A stretch of 48,836 nt of DNA, from positions 1 to 48,836 of the forward strand of contig DASVFT010000158.1 of NCBI GenBank assembly GCA_036379935.1, written 5' to 3'. This DNA is from JAOPZW01 sp036379935 (GTDB lineage Bacteria; Actinomycetota; Thermoleophilia; Solirubrobacterales; Solirubrobacteraceae). Shown here piece after piece: positions 26,950 through 33,776 of this stretch (its first letter is position 1; each line of letters starts with the position of its first letter). Below the pieces are notes generated by a model, which searched no databases, was not told the origin of the DNA, and saw only the letters and a program-made list of their open reading frames with translations. The position numbers were made by a program, and so were the translations under genes.

Positions 26950-27146
26950 AGGTCACTGAAGCGACGTGCCACCACGACGATGCCCGCCACGGCGCCGACG
27001 AACACCCCAGCGATGCCCAGCGGCACAGGCGCCCCGACGGCGGCGCCCAACCCGAAGCCCACCGCGGCGCACAAAACGACGGTTCCGACGAGGAGGCTTC
27101 CCGCCACCGCCCCGCGGTTCGTCGGCCTGTTCGGGCGATCGGTCAT
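26946..27146 (-). CDS. AtpZ-like small membrane protein, first gene of the ATP synthase operon
   Basis: A 66-residue protein with two hydrophobic hairpin segments (AVAGSLLVGTVVLCAAVGFG and VPLGIAGVFVGAVAGIVVVA) and short polar ends. Two-helix proteins at the head of ATP synthase operons are often AtpZ, which with AtpI forms a cation-transport accessory; this call is from position and topology. Its stop overlaps the next start. No convincing Shine-Dalgarno sequence precedes the ATG. Confidence 0.65.
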   Translation of the reverse strand: MTDRPNRPTNRGAVAGSLLVGTVVLCAAVGFGLGAAVGAPVPLGIAGVFVGAVAGIVVVARRFSDL

Positions 27147-27377
27147 CGGCGTTGCGCTCTGGGGGCTCGATTTCAGGCATGAATGATGAGCCGCCTCGTG
27201 CCGAAGGGCACGTACCCGCGCAGCGCGGAAGTGACGCTGCGGCGTTCGGCTGTGAGGAGGTCGGGGACGGCCCTCCCGGCGGCGGCGCGAAGGCTAGCGG
27301 ATCTCAGGAGCTTGTAACAACTTTGTGACAGTGCGCTCGAAGTCCGACGCTCGGTCGGTTTCGGCAGAATTGGCCGC
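27147..27377. other. Divergent intergenic region upstream of the ATP synthase operon
   Basis: These 231 nt must hold the ATP synthase promoter and one for the plus-strand gene at 27378. I see a small palindrome TTGTAACAA near 27313 and TTGTGACA close by, but no -35/-10 pair I would assign on either strand. No RNA gene, repeat or ORF is supported. Confidence 0.4.
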
Positions 27378-27806
27378 GTGAGGCTTCGGCGCGAGCACGA
27401 GCTGCCGCCGCCACCGGCGATCGACGACGATCTCGGGCGGCTCCTGCGCCTGGCGCACGAGGGCCTCTACTGGCAGGACGAGGTCGAGGACCTGCTGGTC
27501 GCCATCCGTGACGGCGGCGATCTCGGCGAGCTGGCCCGCGCGGGCGGGCCGCTCATCAGCCGCTACGAGGCCATGCGCGTGGAGGTGCGCGCCCTGCGCC
27601 ACCCCGAGCTGCGGCGCTACGTCTCGGCGCTCGACGAGGTCTTCGCCCACCACGCCATGGCGCTGCACTGCGCGCTCGACCTGCTCGCGGTGAGCTGGCG
27701 CTCGGAGCGCCTGCGCGAGGAGCAGGCGCGGCTCGGTGACCTGGGCGCGCAGGCCGAGCGGATGGTGGCGCTGACGCGCCAGATCACGGAAATGGCGCGG
27801 GGCTGA
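27378..27806 (+). CDS. Conserved-looking hypothetical helical protein
   Basis: A 142-residue soluble protein from GTG 27378. It is Leu/Arg/Glu-rich and almost certainly all-helical (LGRLLRLAHEGLYWQDEVED, YEAMRVEVRALRHPELRRYV, ALHCALDLLAVSWRSERLRE, AQAERMVALTRQITEMARG). No motif is recognised. It ends 4 nt before the CDF transporter start, so the two genes and the PPOX gene probably share a transcript. G/C-rich third positions support coding. Confidence 0.65.
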   Translation: MRLRREHELPPPPAIDDDLGRLLRLAHEGLYWQDEVEDLLVAIRDGGDLGELARAGGPLISRYEAMRVEVRALRHPELRRYVSALDEVFAHHAMALHCALDLLAVSWRSERLREEQARLGDLGAQAERMVALTRQITEMARG

Positions 27807-27810
27807 GCTG

Positions 27811-28725
27811 GTGGCGCATGACCACGCCCATCACCACGGCGGCGTCTCCCCCGCGGCCGACCGCCGCTGGCTGACGGTCGCCCTCGGGATCATCGTCCTC
27901 TTCATGGCCGTCGAGGTCGTGGCCGGCGTCGTGGCCGACTCGCTGGCCCTGCTCTCCGACGCCGCGCACATGCTGACCGACGCGGGCGCCGTCGCCCTGG
28001 CCCTCTTCGCCTCGCGCCTGGCCGCGCGCCCCGCCGCGAGACGCTTCACCTTCGGGCTGGGACGCGCGGAGATCCTCTCGGCGCAGGGCAATGGGGCGAC
28101 ACTGCTCGTCCTGGCCGGCGTCATCGCGGTCGAGGCGGTCAGGCGGATGTGGTCGACGCCCGAGGTCGAGGGCGGCGTGGTCGTCGTCGTCGGCCTGCTC
28201 GGTGCGTGCGCCAACGTCGGCGCGGCCGCGGCGCTGGGTCGCGCCGAGCGCCGCTCGCTGAACGTCGAAGGCGCGCGCGCCCACGTCCTCACCGACCTCT
28301 ACGCCTCGCTGGCCGCGGCGCTGGCGGGCGCCGTCGTCCTGCTGACCGGCTTCGACCGCGCCGACGCGATCGCCTCGCTCGCGGTCGCGGCGCTCATGCT
28401 CTACACGGGCTGGCGGCTGCTGCGCGACGCCGGACGCGTGCTGCTCGAGGGGGCGCCGGAGGGCGTCGACCCGCAGGCGGTCGGGCACGCGCTGGCCGCC
28501 CAGCCGGGCGTCGTCGAGGTCCACGACCTGCACGTCTGGGAGGTCACCTCCGGCTTCCCGGCCCTCGCCGCGCACGTGCTCGTCCGCCCCGGCGACGACT
28601 GCCATGCGGTGCGCCGCGCGCTGCAGGCGATGGTCGGCGAGCGCTTCGGCATCGAGCACGTGACGCTGCAGGTCGACCACGCTCCGGCCCGCGATCGTCT
28701 GCTCGACATCGAGCCGCGCCGCTGA
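27811..28725 (+). CDS. Cation diffusion facilitator (zinc/cadmium/cobalt efflux, CzcD type)
   Basis: A 304-residue CDF transporter from GTG 27811. The N-terminus is His-rich (MAHDHAHHHGG). The metal site in helix 2 is SLALLSDAAHMLTDAGAVAL, and the helix-5 counterpart is NVEGARAHVLTDLYASLAAA: the HxxxD pairs of zinc transporters. Six membrane helices can be placed before residue about 215, followed by the cytoplasmic domain with VVEVHDLHVWEVTSGFPALA, a family hallmark. It exports divalent metal in exchange for protons. The PPOX gene starts on its last base (TGATG). Confidence 0.95.
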   Translation: MAHDHAHHHGGVSPAADRRWLTVALGIIVLFMAVEVVAGVVADSLALLSDAAHMLTDAGAVALALFASRLAARPAARRFTFGLGRAEILSAQGNGATLLVLAGVIAVEAVRRMWSTPEVEGGVVVVVGLLGACANVGAAAALGRAERRSLNVEGARAHVLTDLYASLAAALAGAVVLLTGFDRADAIASLAVAALMLYTGWRLLRDAGRVLLEGAPEGVDPQAVGHALAAQPGVVEVHDLHVWEVTSGFPALAAHVLVRPGDDCHAVRRALQAMVGERFGIEHVTLQVDHAPARDRLLDIEPRR

Positions 28726-29135
28726 TGGACGAGGCCACGTGCCGTGCGCGGCTGGCCGCCGGGCGCGTCGGCCACCTGGCCACCGTGCGCCCGGACGGGC
28801 GCCCGCACGTCGTGGCCTGCTGCTTCGCCCTGGAGGACGATCGGGTCTGGACGGCGGTCGACGCCAAGCCGAAGGCCACCGCGCGCCTGCAACGGCTGGC
28901 CAACGTCCGCGCCCACCCGTGGGCGAGCCTGCTCGTCGACCACTACGAGGAGAGCTGGGAGCGGCTGTGGTGGGTGCGCGCCGACGGCTCGGCCGCGGTG
29001 GTCGAGCACGGCGCCGAGCGCGATCGGGCGCTGGAGGCGCTGGCGGCGAAGTACCCGCAGTACGCGATGGCGCCGCCGGAGGGACCGGTCATCGCGATGG
29101 CCGTGGAGCGCTGGCGGGGATGGGCGGCGCGCTAG
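28725..29135 (+). CDS. PPOX-class F420/FMN-binding protein, Rv0121-like
   Basis: A 136-residue split-barrel protein: MDEATCRARLAAGRVGHLATVR, then DGRPHVVACCFALEDDRVWT, AVDAKPKATARLQRLANVRAHP, ASLLVDHYEESWERLWWVRA and AVERWRGWAAR. This order is the pattern of the PPOX-class, probably F420-dependent, Rv0121 group; the cofactor cannot be proved from sequence. ATG 28725 shares a base with the CDF stop. Function unknown; coupling to a metal exporter may be incidental. Confidence 0.85.
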   Translation: MDEATCRARLAAGRVGHLATVRPDGRPHVVACCFALEDDRVWTAVDAKPKATARLQRLANVRAHPWASLLVDHYEESWERLWWVRADGSAAVVEHGAERDRALEALAAKYPQYAMAPPEGPVIAMAVERWRGWAAR

Positions 29136-29147
29136 GCCGGCGGCGCG

Positions 29148-30050
29148 CTAGGCGCCGCAGAGCGTGACGGGATCGCCGAGCCCGCTCACCGCGGCGGGAA
29201 GCGACAGCGCGGCGGCCACCGCCAGCGCGGCCGCACCGGCGGCCAGCGCGCGCAGCCGGCGCGGGTGCCCGCCGGGCGCCGCGTCCTGAAGCAGCTCGCG
29301 CACGCGCGAGGCGGTGCCGTCGCCGCCGAGGGCCGCCATGCCGGGACGCGTCGTGGCGCCGGCGGCCGCCTTGCAGATGGCCGACGCGAGCGCCAGCCGG
29401 TCGGCGCGCCCGCGCACGGCGCAGCGGTCGGCGTCGCGCTCGATGTGGAAGCGCAGCTCCCGCACGGCGCGCGCGGTGCCGGGCAGCGCGCGGCCGAGCA
29501 CCCGGCACAGCTCGGCGTAGAGGAGCACGAAGCGGTGGCGGCGCAGGATGTGGGCGCGCTCGTGGGCGAAGGCGGCCGACAGCTCGGCATCGTCCAGGCG
29601 CGCCAGAGCACCGGCCGAGACGACGAGCCTCGGGCGCGCGAGCCCGGCCACCCCGAGCACGACGTCGTCGCCGCCGACGATGACGCTGTCCTGGGGACCG
29701 CGGCCGAGCGCGGTGCGCACGAGACGGCGCACGGCCAGCGTGGCCTGGACCACGCGGCCCAGCGCCCACAGCAGCGAGATCAGCAGCGTCGCGCCGCCCA
29801 CGGCCGCCAGCGCGTGCCCCGCGACCTGGTGGTGAGGCGCGCATCCCCATTCGGCGACGGCCTGGAGCAGGTGCGCCGGGTGCAGGAGCACGAGCGCCGC
29901 CGCCACGGCGCCGACCACGACGAGCGCGCGCAGGCCGAGCGCGGTGGCCCAGAGCACGGCGGCCGGCGCGGGGTCCGCGCGCTCCAGGCGCAGCAGGTGG
30001 GGAAGGACGATTCCCCCGAACGTGGCGGCGACGAGCGCCGCGGGCGTCAT
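29148..30050 (-). CDS. M56-family (BlaR1/MecR1-like) membrane metallopeptidase
   Basis: A 300-residue membrane protease. The zinc motif HExxH is in AAFAHERAHILRRHR (about residue 165), with the third-ligand region ELRFHIERDADRCAV about 40 residues on. N-terminal membrane helices (VVVGAVAAALVLLHPAHLL; AVGGATLLISLLWALG) and a C-terminal one (LRALAAGAAALAVAAALSLP) anchor it; there is no penicillin-binding sensor domain. ATG 30050 overlaps the stop of the BlaI-like repressor by ATGA, the classic arrangement in which the protease inactivates the repressor on a signal. Confidence 0.88.
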   Translation of the reverse strand: MTPAALVAATFGGIVLPHLLRLERADPAPAAVLWATALGLRALVVVGAVAAALVLLHPAHLLQAVAEWGCAPHHQVAGHALAAVGGATLLISLLWALGRVVQATLAVRRLVRTALGRGPQDSVIVGGDDVVLGVAGLARPRLVVSAGALARLDDAELSAAFAHERAHILRRHRFVLLYAELCRVLGRALPGTARAVRELRFHIERDADRCAVRGRADRLALASAICKAAAGATTRPGMAALGGDGTASRVRELLQDAAPGGHPRRLRALAAGAAALAVAAALSLPAAVSGLGDPVTLCGA

Positions 30051-30430
30051 CGCATCCGCTCCGCTGCGACCTGATCGGCCAGACGTCCGAGCTCGGCGGC
30101 CTCGTCGCGCGGCAGGCTGCCGATCAGCTGCGCCAGGGCCACCTGGCGCGCCTCGGAGGACGCGCGGCGCAGCGTGTGCTCCATCGACCGCGAGAGGTAC
30201 TCGGCCTCCGAGATCCGCGGCGCGTAGACGATCACGTGCCCCTCTCGACGGCGGTTCAGGAGCCCGCGCTCGGCGAGCCGGTTGAGCACCGTCTGCACCG
30301 TGTTGTAGGCGCCTTGGTGCTGCGATGGCAGAGCCTGACGCACCTGCTCGACCGTTCCGTCCTGCAGCCGCCAGACGGCGGCCATGATCTGCGTCTGGAG
30401 CTCGCCTTGGAGCGGCGTGACCTCGGTCAT
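30047..30430 (-). CDS. BlaI/MecI-family transcriptional repressor
   Basis: A 127-residue winged-helix repressor: LQGELQTQIMAAVWRLQDGT, VEQVRQALPSQHQGAYNTVQ, then TVLNRLAERGLLNRRREGHV and YAPRISEAEYLSRSMEHTL are the DNA-binding and dimerisation elements of the penicillinase-repressor family. It is translationally coupled to the M56 protease. Targets are unknown; no beta-lactamase or alternative penicillin-binding protein gene lies in the window. In several actinobacteria such pairs control respiratory or envelope genes, so a role in ATP synthase/envelope stress here is possible but only inference. Confidence 0.92.
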   Translation of the reverse strand: MTEVTPLQGELQTQIMAAVWRLQDGTVEQVRQALPSQHQGAYNTVQTVLNRLAERGLLNRRREGHVIVYAPRISEAEYLSRSMEHTLRRASSEARQVALAQLIGSLPRDEAAELGRLADQVAAERMR

Positions 30431-30477
30431 GGTGCGCGCATGATCGCAGACGCTCCGGGGCGCCGGCGCAGGTCCGC

Positions 30478-31359
30478 TCAGCCGCCGAACGGCGCGCGCG
30501 CGTGACCGTCGACGGGGTCGAAGGCCTGCAGGACGCGGCCGGAGATCGCGCCGTCCTCGGCGACGGTGATCTCGACGGCGTGGAAGAGCGCTCCGCGATC
30601 CTCGGGGCGTCCTTGCCCTGGGGTGCAGATGCCACGGAAGTGCGAGCACAGGCCCGTGCCGCCGCCCCCCGACACGACGAAGTGCGTGCCGTCGTGCACG
30701 TGGTGGTCGAAGAACAGCGCGTGCGCGCAGCAGACGAGCTTCACGTCGTGGCGGCGCACGAGATCGAGGAACTCCCGCTCGCGGATGCTGAAGCCCCATT
30801 CGGGATGCGGGGCGTAGCGCCCGTCGAACGCGGGCGGAATGTGCATGAGCACGACGCGGTGCGGCTCGGTCGCGGTCTCCAGGCTGTGGGCGAGGAACGC
30901 CAGCGCGTCCTCGTCGGGCCCGCTGGTGCCATCGGCCGAATCGATCTCGATCTCGCCAACCCTGCCCGGTGCGGCGTCGATGGCGATGAAGCGGGTGTGG
31001 CCGTAGGCGAACTGGAAGTTCGTCGGGCCGTGGATCTCGGCCCATACCTCGGGCCCGCTGGGATCGTCGAGGTCGTGGTTGCCGACGATGCAGACGTCCG
31101 GGACCGCGAGTCCCGCGACGAGCTCCAGGTAGTGCTCGTGCCGCTCGCGCGTCCCGGGCCCCGCGAAGTCGCCGAGATGGGCGAAGAACAGCGGCGCGGG
31201 ACGCAGCCGGGCGGTCTGCTTCAACAGCTGGGCGAAGATGGCGTCGGCCGTCGGGTCGGGCCACGCCCCGCTGTCGCCGGCGACCACGAACGAGAACGGA
31301 GAGCGGACCGGCGCGGCGCTGATGCGCTGCGCCATGAGCAGGTTGCGCCGGCCTGTCAT
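30478..31359 (-). CDS. Calcineurin-like metallophosphoesterase
   Basis: A 293-residue protein; ATG 31359 has GGAGA ten nt upstream. Metal-ligand motifs in order: FVVAGDSGAWPDPT, LFFAHLGDFAG, CIVGNHDLDDP, VVLMHIPPAFDGRY and HDGTHFVVSGGGGTG, a complete phosphoesterase active site. The first motif is GDSG where GD-x-H is usual, so one His ligand is absent. No signal peptide is seen. The gene follows, with an ATGA overlap, a short phosphoesterase-like fragment ORF. Substrate unknown. Confidence 0.85.
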   Translation of the reverse strand: MTGRRNLLMAQRISAAPVRSPFSFVVAGDSGAWPDPTADAIFAQLLKQTARLRPAPLFFAHLGDFAGPGTRERHEHYLELVAGLAVPDVCIVGNHDLDDPSGPEVWAEIHGPTNFQFAYGHTRFIAIDAAPGRVGEIEIDSADGTSGPDEDALAFLAHSLETATEPHRVVLMHIPPAFDGRYAPHPEWGFSIREREFLDLVRRHDVKLVCCAHALFFDHHVHDGTHFVVSGGGGTGLCSHFRGICTPGQGRPEDRGALFHAVEITVAEDGAISGRVLQAFDPVDGHARAPFGG

Positions 31360-31484
31360 CGGGTGATGGTCTCCATCAAGCCGTCGCGCAACGTAGAGCG
31401 CCTGCTCGACCTCCCCGGGAGCCAGGCCGCCCGCGTCGTCGGCGCCATGGTCAGGTGCAGGTCGCTGACGACCCCGAGTCTCAA
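31356..31484 (-). pseudogene. Metallophosphoesterase N-terminal fragment
   Basis: TTG 31484 to TGA 31356 encodes 42 residues starting MRLGVVSDLHLTMAPTTRAA. GVVSDLHL is the first (D-x-H) motif of calcineurin-like phosphoesterases, but the rest loses similarity within about 20 residues and the frame stops, overlapping the following intact phosphoesterase ATG by ATGA. It may be the remnant of a second gene, or a short translated leader for coupling. In the overlapping frame, GTG 31491 is open into the intact gene, which could reflect an old frameshift. Confidence 0.5.
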
Positions 31485-31491
31485 GTGCCAC

Positions 31492-31989
31492 TCATGGACC
31501 GAGGTCGACGAGCTCGAAGGTGACCTCGCCGTCCTCCACGCGCGCCTGGCCCATCGTGTGCCTCGGGCTGCGACGGCGGTCGGTCGGGCTTCCGGGGTTG
31601 AAGATCTGAAAGCCGCTGGCCTCGTCGCGCTCGTGCTGGGGGATGTGCGAGTGCCCGAAGACCACCGCGCCGCAGCGCGGGAAGCGCTTGCGCAGGCGCT
31701 CCAGGCGCCCGGGGGCCGGGCCGGCGTCGTGGATCAGCGCGATCTTCGCGCCACCGACCTTGACGAGCCGCGCCGTGGGCAGCAGGTGTTGCAGCTGGAG
31801 GTCGTCGACGTTGCCGTGGACCGCGTGGACCGGCGGGCCGATCGCGCGGAGGTCCGTGTAGATGCCGGCGCTCACGAAGTCGCCCGCATGCAGGATCTCG
31901 TCCGCTTCTTCCAACCGGTCGACGCACGCCTCGGGAAGCTCCCAGACGTCCTGGGACAGGTGCGTGTCCGAGATGATGGCGAGGAGCAC
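31492..31989 (-). CDS. YfcE/MJ0936-type phosphodiesterase
   Basis: A 165-residue small metallophosphoesterase from GTG 31989: LLAIISDTHLSQDVWELP, ILHAGDFVSAGIY, VHAVHGNVDD, IALIHDAGP and VVFGHSHIPQHE are the full set of metal ligands of the YfcE/MJ0936 (VPS29-like) family, which hydrolyses phosphodiesters in vitro. NPGSPTDRRRSPRHTMGQ is the family's C-terminal signature. The GTG lies two nt after the stop of the upstream secreted protein; they are probably co-transcribed. Physiological substrate unknown. Confidence 0.9.
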   Translation of the reverse strand: MLLAIISDTHLSQDVWELPEACVDRLEEADEILHAGDFVSAGIYTDLRAIGPPVHAVHGNVDDLQLQHLLPTARLVKVGGAKIALIHDAGPAPGRLERLRKRFPRCGAVVFGHSHIPQHERDEASGFQIFNPGSPTDRRRSPRHTMGQARVEDGEVTFELVDLGP

Positions 31990-31991
31990 GA

Positions 31992-32909
31992 TCAGGCCCC
32001 GCCCCGCCTGCCGAGGCCACGGTTGGCGAGCACGCGCTCGAGCACGCGGAAGGCGGGGCGCGGCAGCCCGGTCGGACCGATCAGAGCCGAGTCCCAGGTC
32101 GTCGGGCCCGGTTCGCTGTTCCAGTGGTAGACGTAGACGCGCGTGATCCGGCGGCTGAGCGGCACGAGGTCGTCGAAGAGGAAGCGCGTGGCGATCGCCG
32201 CATGGCTGACCGACTCGGGGAAGGTGACCCGGCGGCGGTTGGTGCGCGACACGATGCCGCCGGTCTCGGTGAACCAGATGAGCCCGCGGGTTGCCTTCAG
32301 CAGCCGGCGCGTGCCGGTCGTCCGCAGGCGATTGGCGTCGACGTAGTTGTGCAGGCCCCAGTAGCGTGGCTCGACCTTCGCCGCGCGGCGGAAGGCCTTC
32401 ACCCACGAGGTCATGTTCGGCATGTCGAGGACCTCGGCGGCGAGGATCCGGCACGTCGGGCATTCGCGCCGCAGCTTGCGCCAGTAGGCGGCCACCAGCG
32501 CGGGCCGGTGACAGGTCGGCTCGCCGCAGTGGTTGGCCTCGTTCCAGGTGGCGAACTCGGTGACCCACGGATAGCGGGCGCGGAAGCGGCGGAACTCGTA
32601 GAGCAGGCGCTCGGGCGTGGGGAGCATGCGCCGGTCGATGCTCGAGTGCGTGAACGAGATCAGCGGGTTGACGTGCGCGGCGCGCGCGCCGGCCAGCCAC
32701 TGGTCGAGCGCGGCGGTCTGGCCGGGGCTGGTCAGGGCATCCCAGGCCACGGCCCGACGGGCATAGTGGATGCCGCTGGCCTGGAAGCGCGCGTCGGTGA
32801 ACATGTCCGGCTTCTGGTCGGCGATGCCGATCGTGAGCGCGCGCGCCGGAGCGGCCGCCGCGAGGGCGGCGAGCACCAGGACGAGCAGAGCGGCAAGGCG
32901 AGTCGGCAT
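31992..32909 (-). CDS. Secreted glycoside-hydrolase-like TIM-barrel protein
   Basis: A 305-residue protein with a clear signal peptide (MPTRLAALLVLVLAALAAAA followed by PARA). The body resembles clan GH-A glycosidases: ATWNEANHCGEPTCH (about 120-134) holds the Asn-Glu acid/base pair and LIWFTETGG (about 215) the putative nucleophile Glu. HNYVDANRLR and VYHWNSEPGPTTWD fit other barrel strands. Substrate cannot be assigned. Conserved cysteines (CGEPTC and CPTC) may form disulfides outside the cell. It starts 15 nt after the cupin and continues into the phosphodiesterase. Confidence 0.75.
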   Translation of the reverse strand: MPTRLAALLVLVLAALAAAAPARALTIGIADQKPDMFTDARFQASGIHYARRAVAWDALTSPGQTAALDQWLAGARAAHVNPLISFTHSSIDRRMLPTPERLLYEFRRFRARYPWVTEFATWNEANHCGEPTCHRPALVAAYWRKLRRECPTCRILAAEVLDMPNMTSWVKAFRRAAKVEPRYWGLHNYVDANRLRTTGTRRLLKATRGLIWFTETGGIVSRTNRRRVTFPESVSHAAIATRFLFDDLVPLSRRITRVYVYHWNSEPGPTTWDSALIGPTGLPRPAFRVLERVLANRGLGRRGGA

Positions 32910-32924
32910 CGTCGAGAACCCGTG

Positions 32925-33314
32925 TTACCCACCGGAAGCCTGATCGCCGACCAGGACGGTGTCCTCGTGGGTGTAGGCGGGCGCGCAGCAGCACAGCAGC
33001 ACGAGCGGCTCGTCGCCCGTGTTCACCAGCTCGTGCACCGCGCCCGGCGGGATGACGGCGCAGTCGCCGGCCGCCACCTGGCGCTCCTCCTCGCCGAGCG
33101 TCATGCGGCCGCACCCGGCGGTGAAGAAGTAGAGCTCCTCCGTCGTCCGGTGGTAGTGGGCGATCGTGCGCCCGCCCACCGGCACGGTGGCCTCGGCCAG
33201 GGACTGGTGAGCGGCCGGCGCGGAGCCCGAGCCGCCGACACCCGCGATCTCGCGGATGGTCGAGCCGTCCAGCGTCGTGAACGGCTCCAGATCGTCGAGC
33301 TTGGAGAGGCGCAT
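32925..33314 (-). CDS. Cupin-domain protein (metal-binding type)
   Basis: A 129-residue cupin starting at ATG 33314. The first cupin motif is complete, AHYHRTTEELYFFTAGCGRM, with H-x-H and Glu ligands, followed by GDCAVIPPGAVHELVNTGDE with the last His. It ends with an unusual LLCCCAPAYTHEDTVLV segment containing three consecutive cysteines. Probably a small metal-dependent enzyme or sensor; function unknown. A 12-bp hairpin ends 5 nt before the ATG, so translation may be controlled. Downstream genes follow within 15 nt. Confidence 0.85.
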   Translation of the reverse strand: MRLSKLDDLEPFTTLDGSTIREIAGVGGSGSAPAAHQSLAEATVPVGGRTIAHYHRTTEELYFFTAGCGRMTLGEEERQVAAGDCAVIPPGAVHELVNTGDEPLVLLCCCAPAYTHEDTVLVGDQASGG

Positions 33315-33319
33315 GCGAG

Positions 33320-33348
33320 CGTCCCGCCGGCGCCGAGCCGGCGGGACG
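33320..33348 (-). promoter_or_regulatory. 12-bp hairpin directly before the cupin start
   Basis: CGTCCCGCCGGC (33320-33331) is the perfect reverse complement of GCCGGCGGGACG (33337-33348), with a 5-nt loop. On the minus strand the 3' arm contains GGCGGGA, the only Shine-Dalgarno-like sequence, and ends five nt before ATG 33314. The structure could block ribosome entry, or act as a terminator for the small gene upstream; it lacks a U-tract. Confidence 0.65.
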
Positions 33349-33373
33349 CGCACGCTATCGCAGCACGCATTCG

Positions 33374-33559
33374 CTACGCGATGGCACGCCGCGCGCGCTC
33401 GCGGTCGAGGCGCTGCGCGGCGGAGGCCAGCGCGTGGGCCGCGTGGCCGCGCAGCCGCCCGGGCGGCGGGTGGCCTCGGCCACGGCGCGCTGGGGCGCGC
33501 CGCGGGCCCAGGATGGGCGGATCGGCCTTCGCGAGCTGCTGGTGGAACTGGCTGTACAC
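33374..33559 (-). CDS. Small basic protein (61 aa) with structured leader
   Basis: GTG 33559 is preceded by AAGGGAG at 6 nt, an unusually good ribosome site for this window, and that site lies inside a stable hairpin. The product starts MYSQFHQQLAKADPPILGPR and continues Arg-, Ala-, Gly- and Pro-rich with a helical C-terminus (AHALASAAQRLDRERARRAI). Codon third positions are almost all G or C. No family is recognised. It lies between the leader ORF and the cupin gene. The strong initiation signal is the main reason to call it real. Confidence 0.55.
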   Translation of the reverse strand: MYSQFHQQLAKADPPILGPRRAPARRGRGHPPPGRLRGHAAHALASAAQRLDRERARRAIA

Positions 33560-33561
33560 GA

Positions 33562-33607
33562 CGTGCTCCCTTCGGGGCGGTTGGACGGTGATCCGCCCGG
33601 GAGCACG
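33562..33607 (-). promoter_or_regulatory. Shine-Dalgarno-sequestering hairpin
   Basis: On the minus strand CGTGCTCCC (33607-33599) pairs with GGGAGCACG (33570-33562), and GGGCGG pairs with CCGCCC further in, with a bulge CGAA and a loop of about 12 nt. The ribosome site AAGGGAG of GTG 33559 is in the 3' arm. An upstream 22-codon ORF and another hairpin precede it, the layout of a translational or transcriptional attenuator. Confidence 0.7.
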
Positions 33608-33628
33608 AGAAGCCAGTGATGGTGGCGC

Positions 33629-33657
33629 TCGGCCCCGGGCGTCTTGCCCGCGGCCGA
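33629..33657 (-). promoter_or_regulatory. Leader hairpin between the 22-codon ORF and the SD hairpin
   Basis: TCGGCCGCGGGC and GCCCGGGGCCGA (12-bp arms, one mismatch, 5-nt loop) form a strong stem beginning 13 nt after the leader ORF stop codon. It may be an anti-terminator, terminator or ribosome-responsive element; the three structures of this leader should be considered together. Confidence 0.6.
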
Positions 33658-33670
33658 ACGCGATGACGCG

Positions 33671-33739
33671 CTAGGTCGCGGACCCGCTGCGGGCGATGAG
33701 GGCGCCGACCGGCGCCTTGGTGTCGAACGAGCGGGTCAT
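33671..33739 (-). CDS. 22-codon leader peptide ORF
   Basis: ATG 33739 to TAG 33671 encodes a 22-residue peptide beginning MTRSFDTKAPVGALIAR and ending GSAT. Every sense codon after the start ends in G or C. The ATG is 8 nt from a -10 element that is correctly spaced from a -35, so the mRNA would be leaderless or nearly so. There is no run of a single amino acid that would mark a classic amino-acid attenuator. It lies 112 nt upstream of the next start (33559). Real translation is likely but unproven. Confidence 0.6.
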   Translation of the reverse strand: MTRSFDTKAPVGALIARSGSAT

Positions 33740-33747
33740 CGCCACCG

Positions 33748-33776
33748 AAGGTAGAGGCCGCGCCGCGCGAACTCAA
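33748..33776 (-). promoter_or_regulatory. Promoter of the leader-peptide transcript
   Basis: On the minus strand TTGAGT (33776-33771) and TACCTT (33753-33748) are separated by exactly 17 bp. The predicted start point falls at about 33742-33740, at or just before ATG 33739. Its -35 overlaps a DtxR/IdeR-like box (33773-33791). Confidence 0.65.

Noticed and set aside
27147..27377. Small RNA or riboswitch before the ATP synthase operon
   Set aside because: No stable paired structure beyond short palindromes and no conserved motif recognised.
29148..30635. Single 495-codon frame joining a BlaI shadow to the M56 peptidase
   Set aside because: The part before ATG 30050 is the out-of-frame reading of the BlaI-like gene; the two real genes overlap by ATGA.
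33434..33619. Plus-strand small frame opposite the 61-residue protein
   Set aside because: No ribosome site, and the minus-strand frame has a strong one with a promoter and leader in the same direction.
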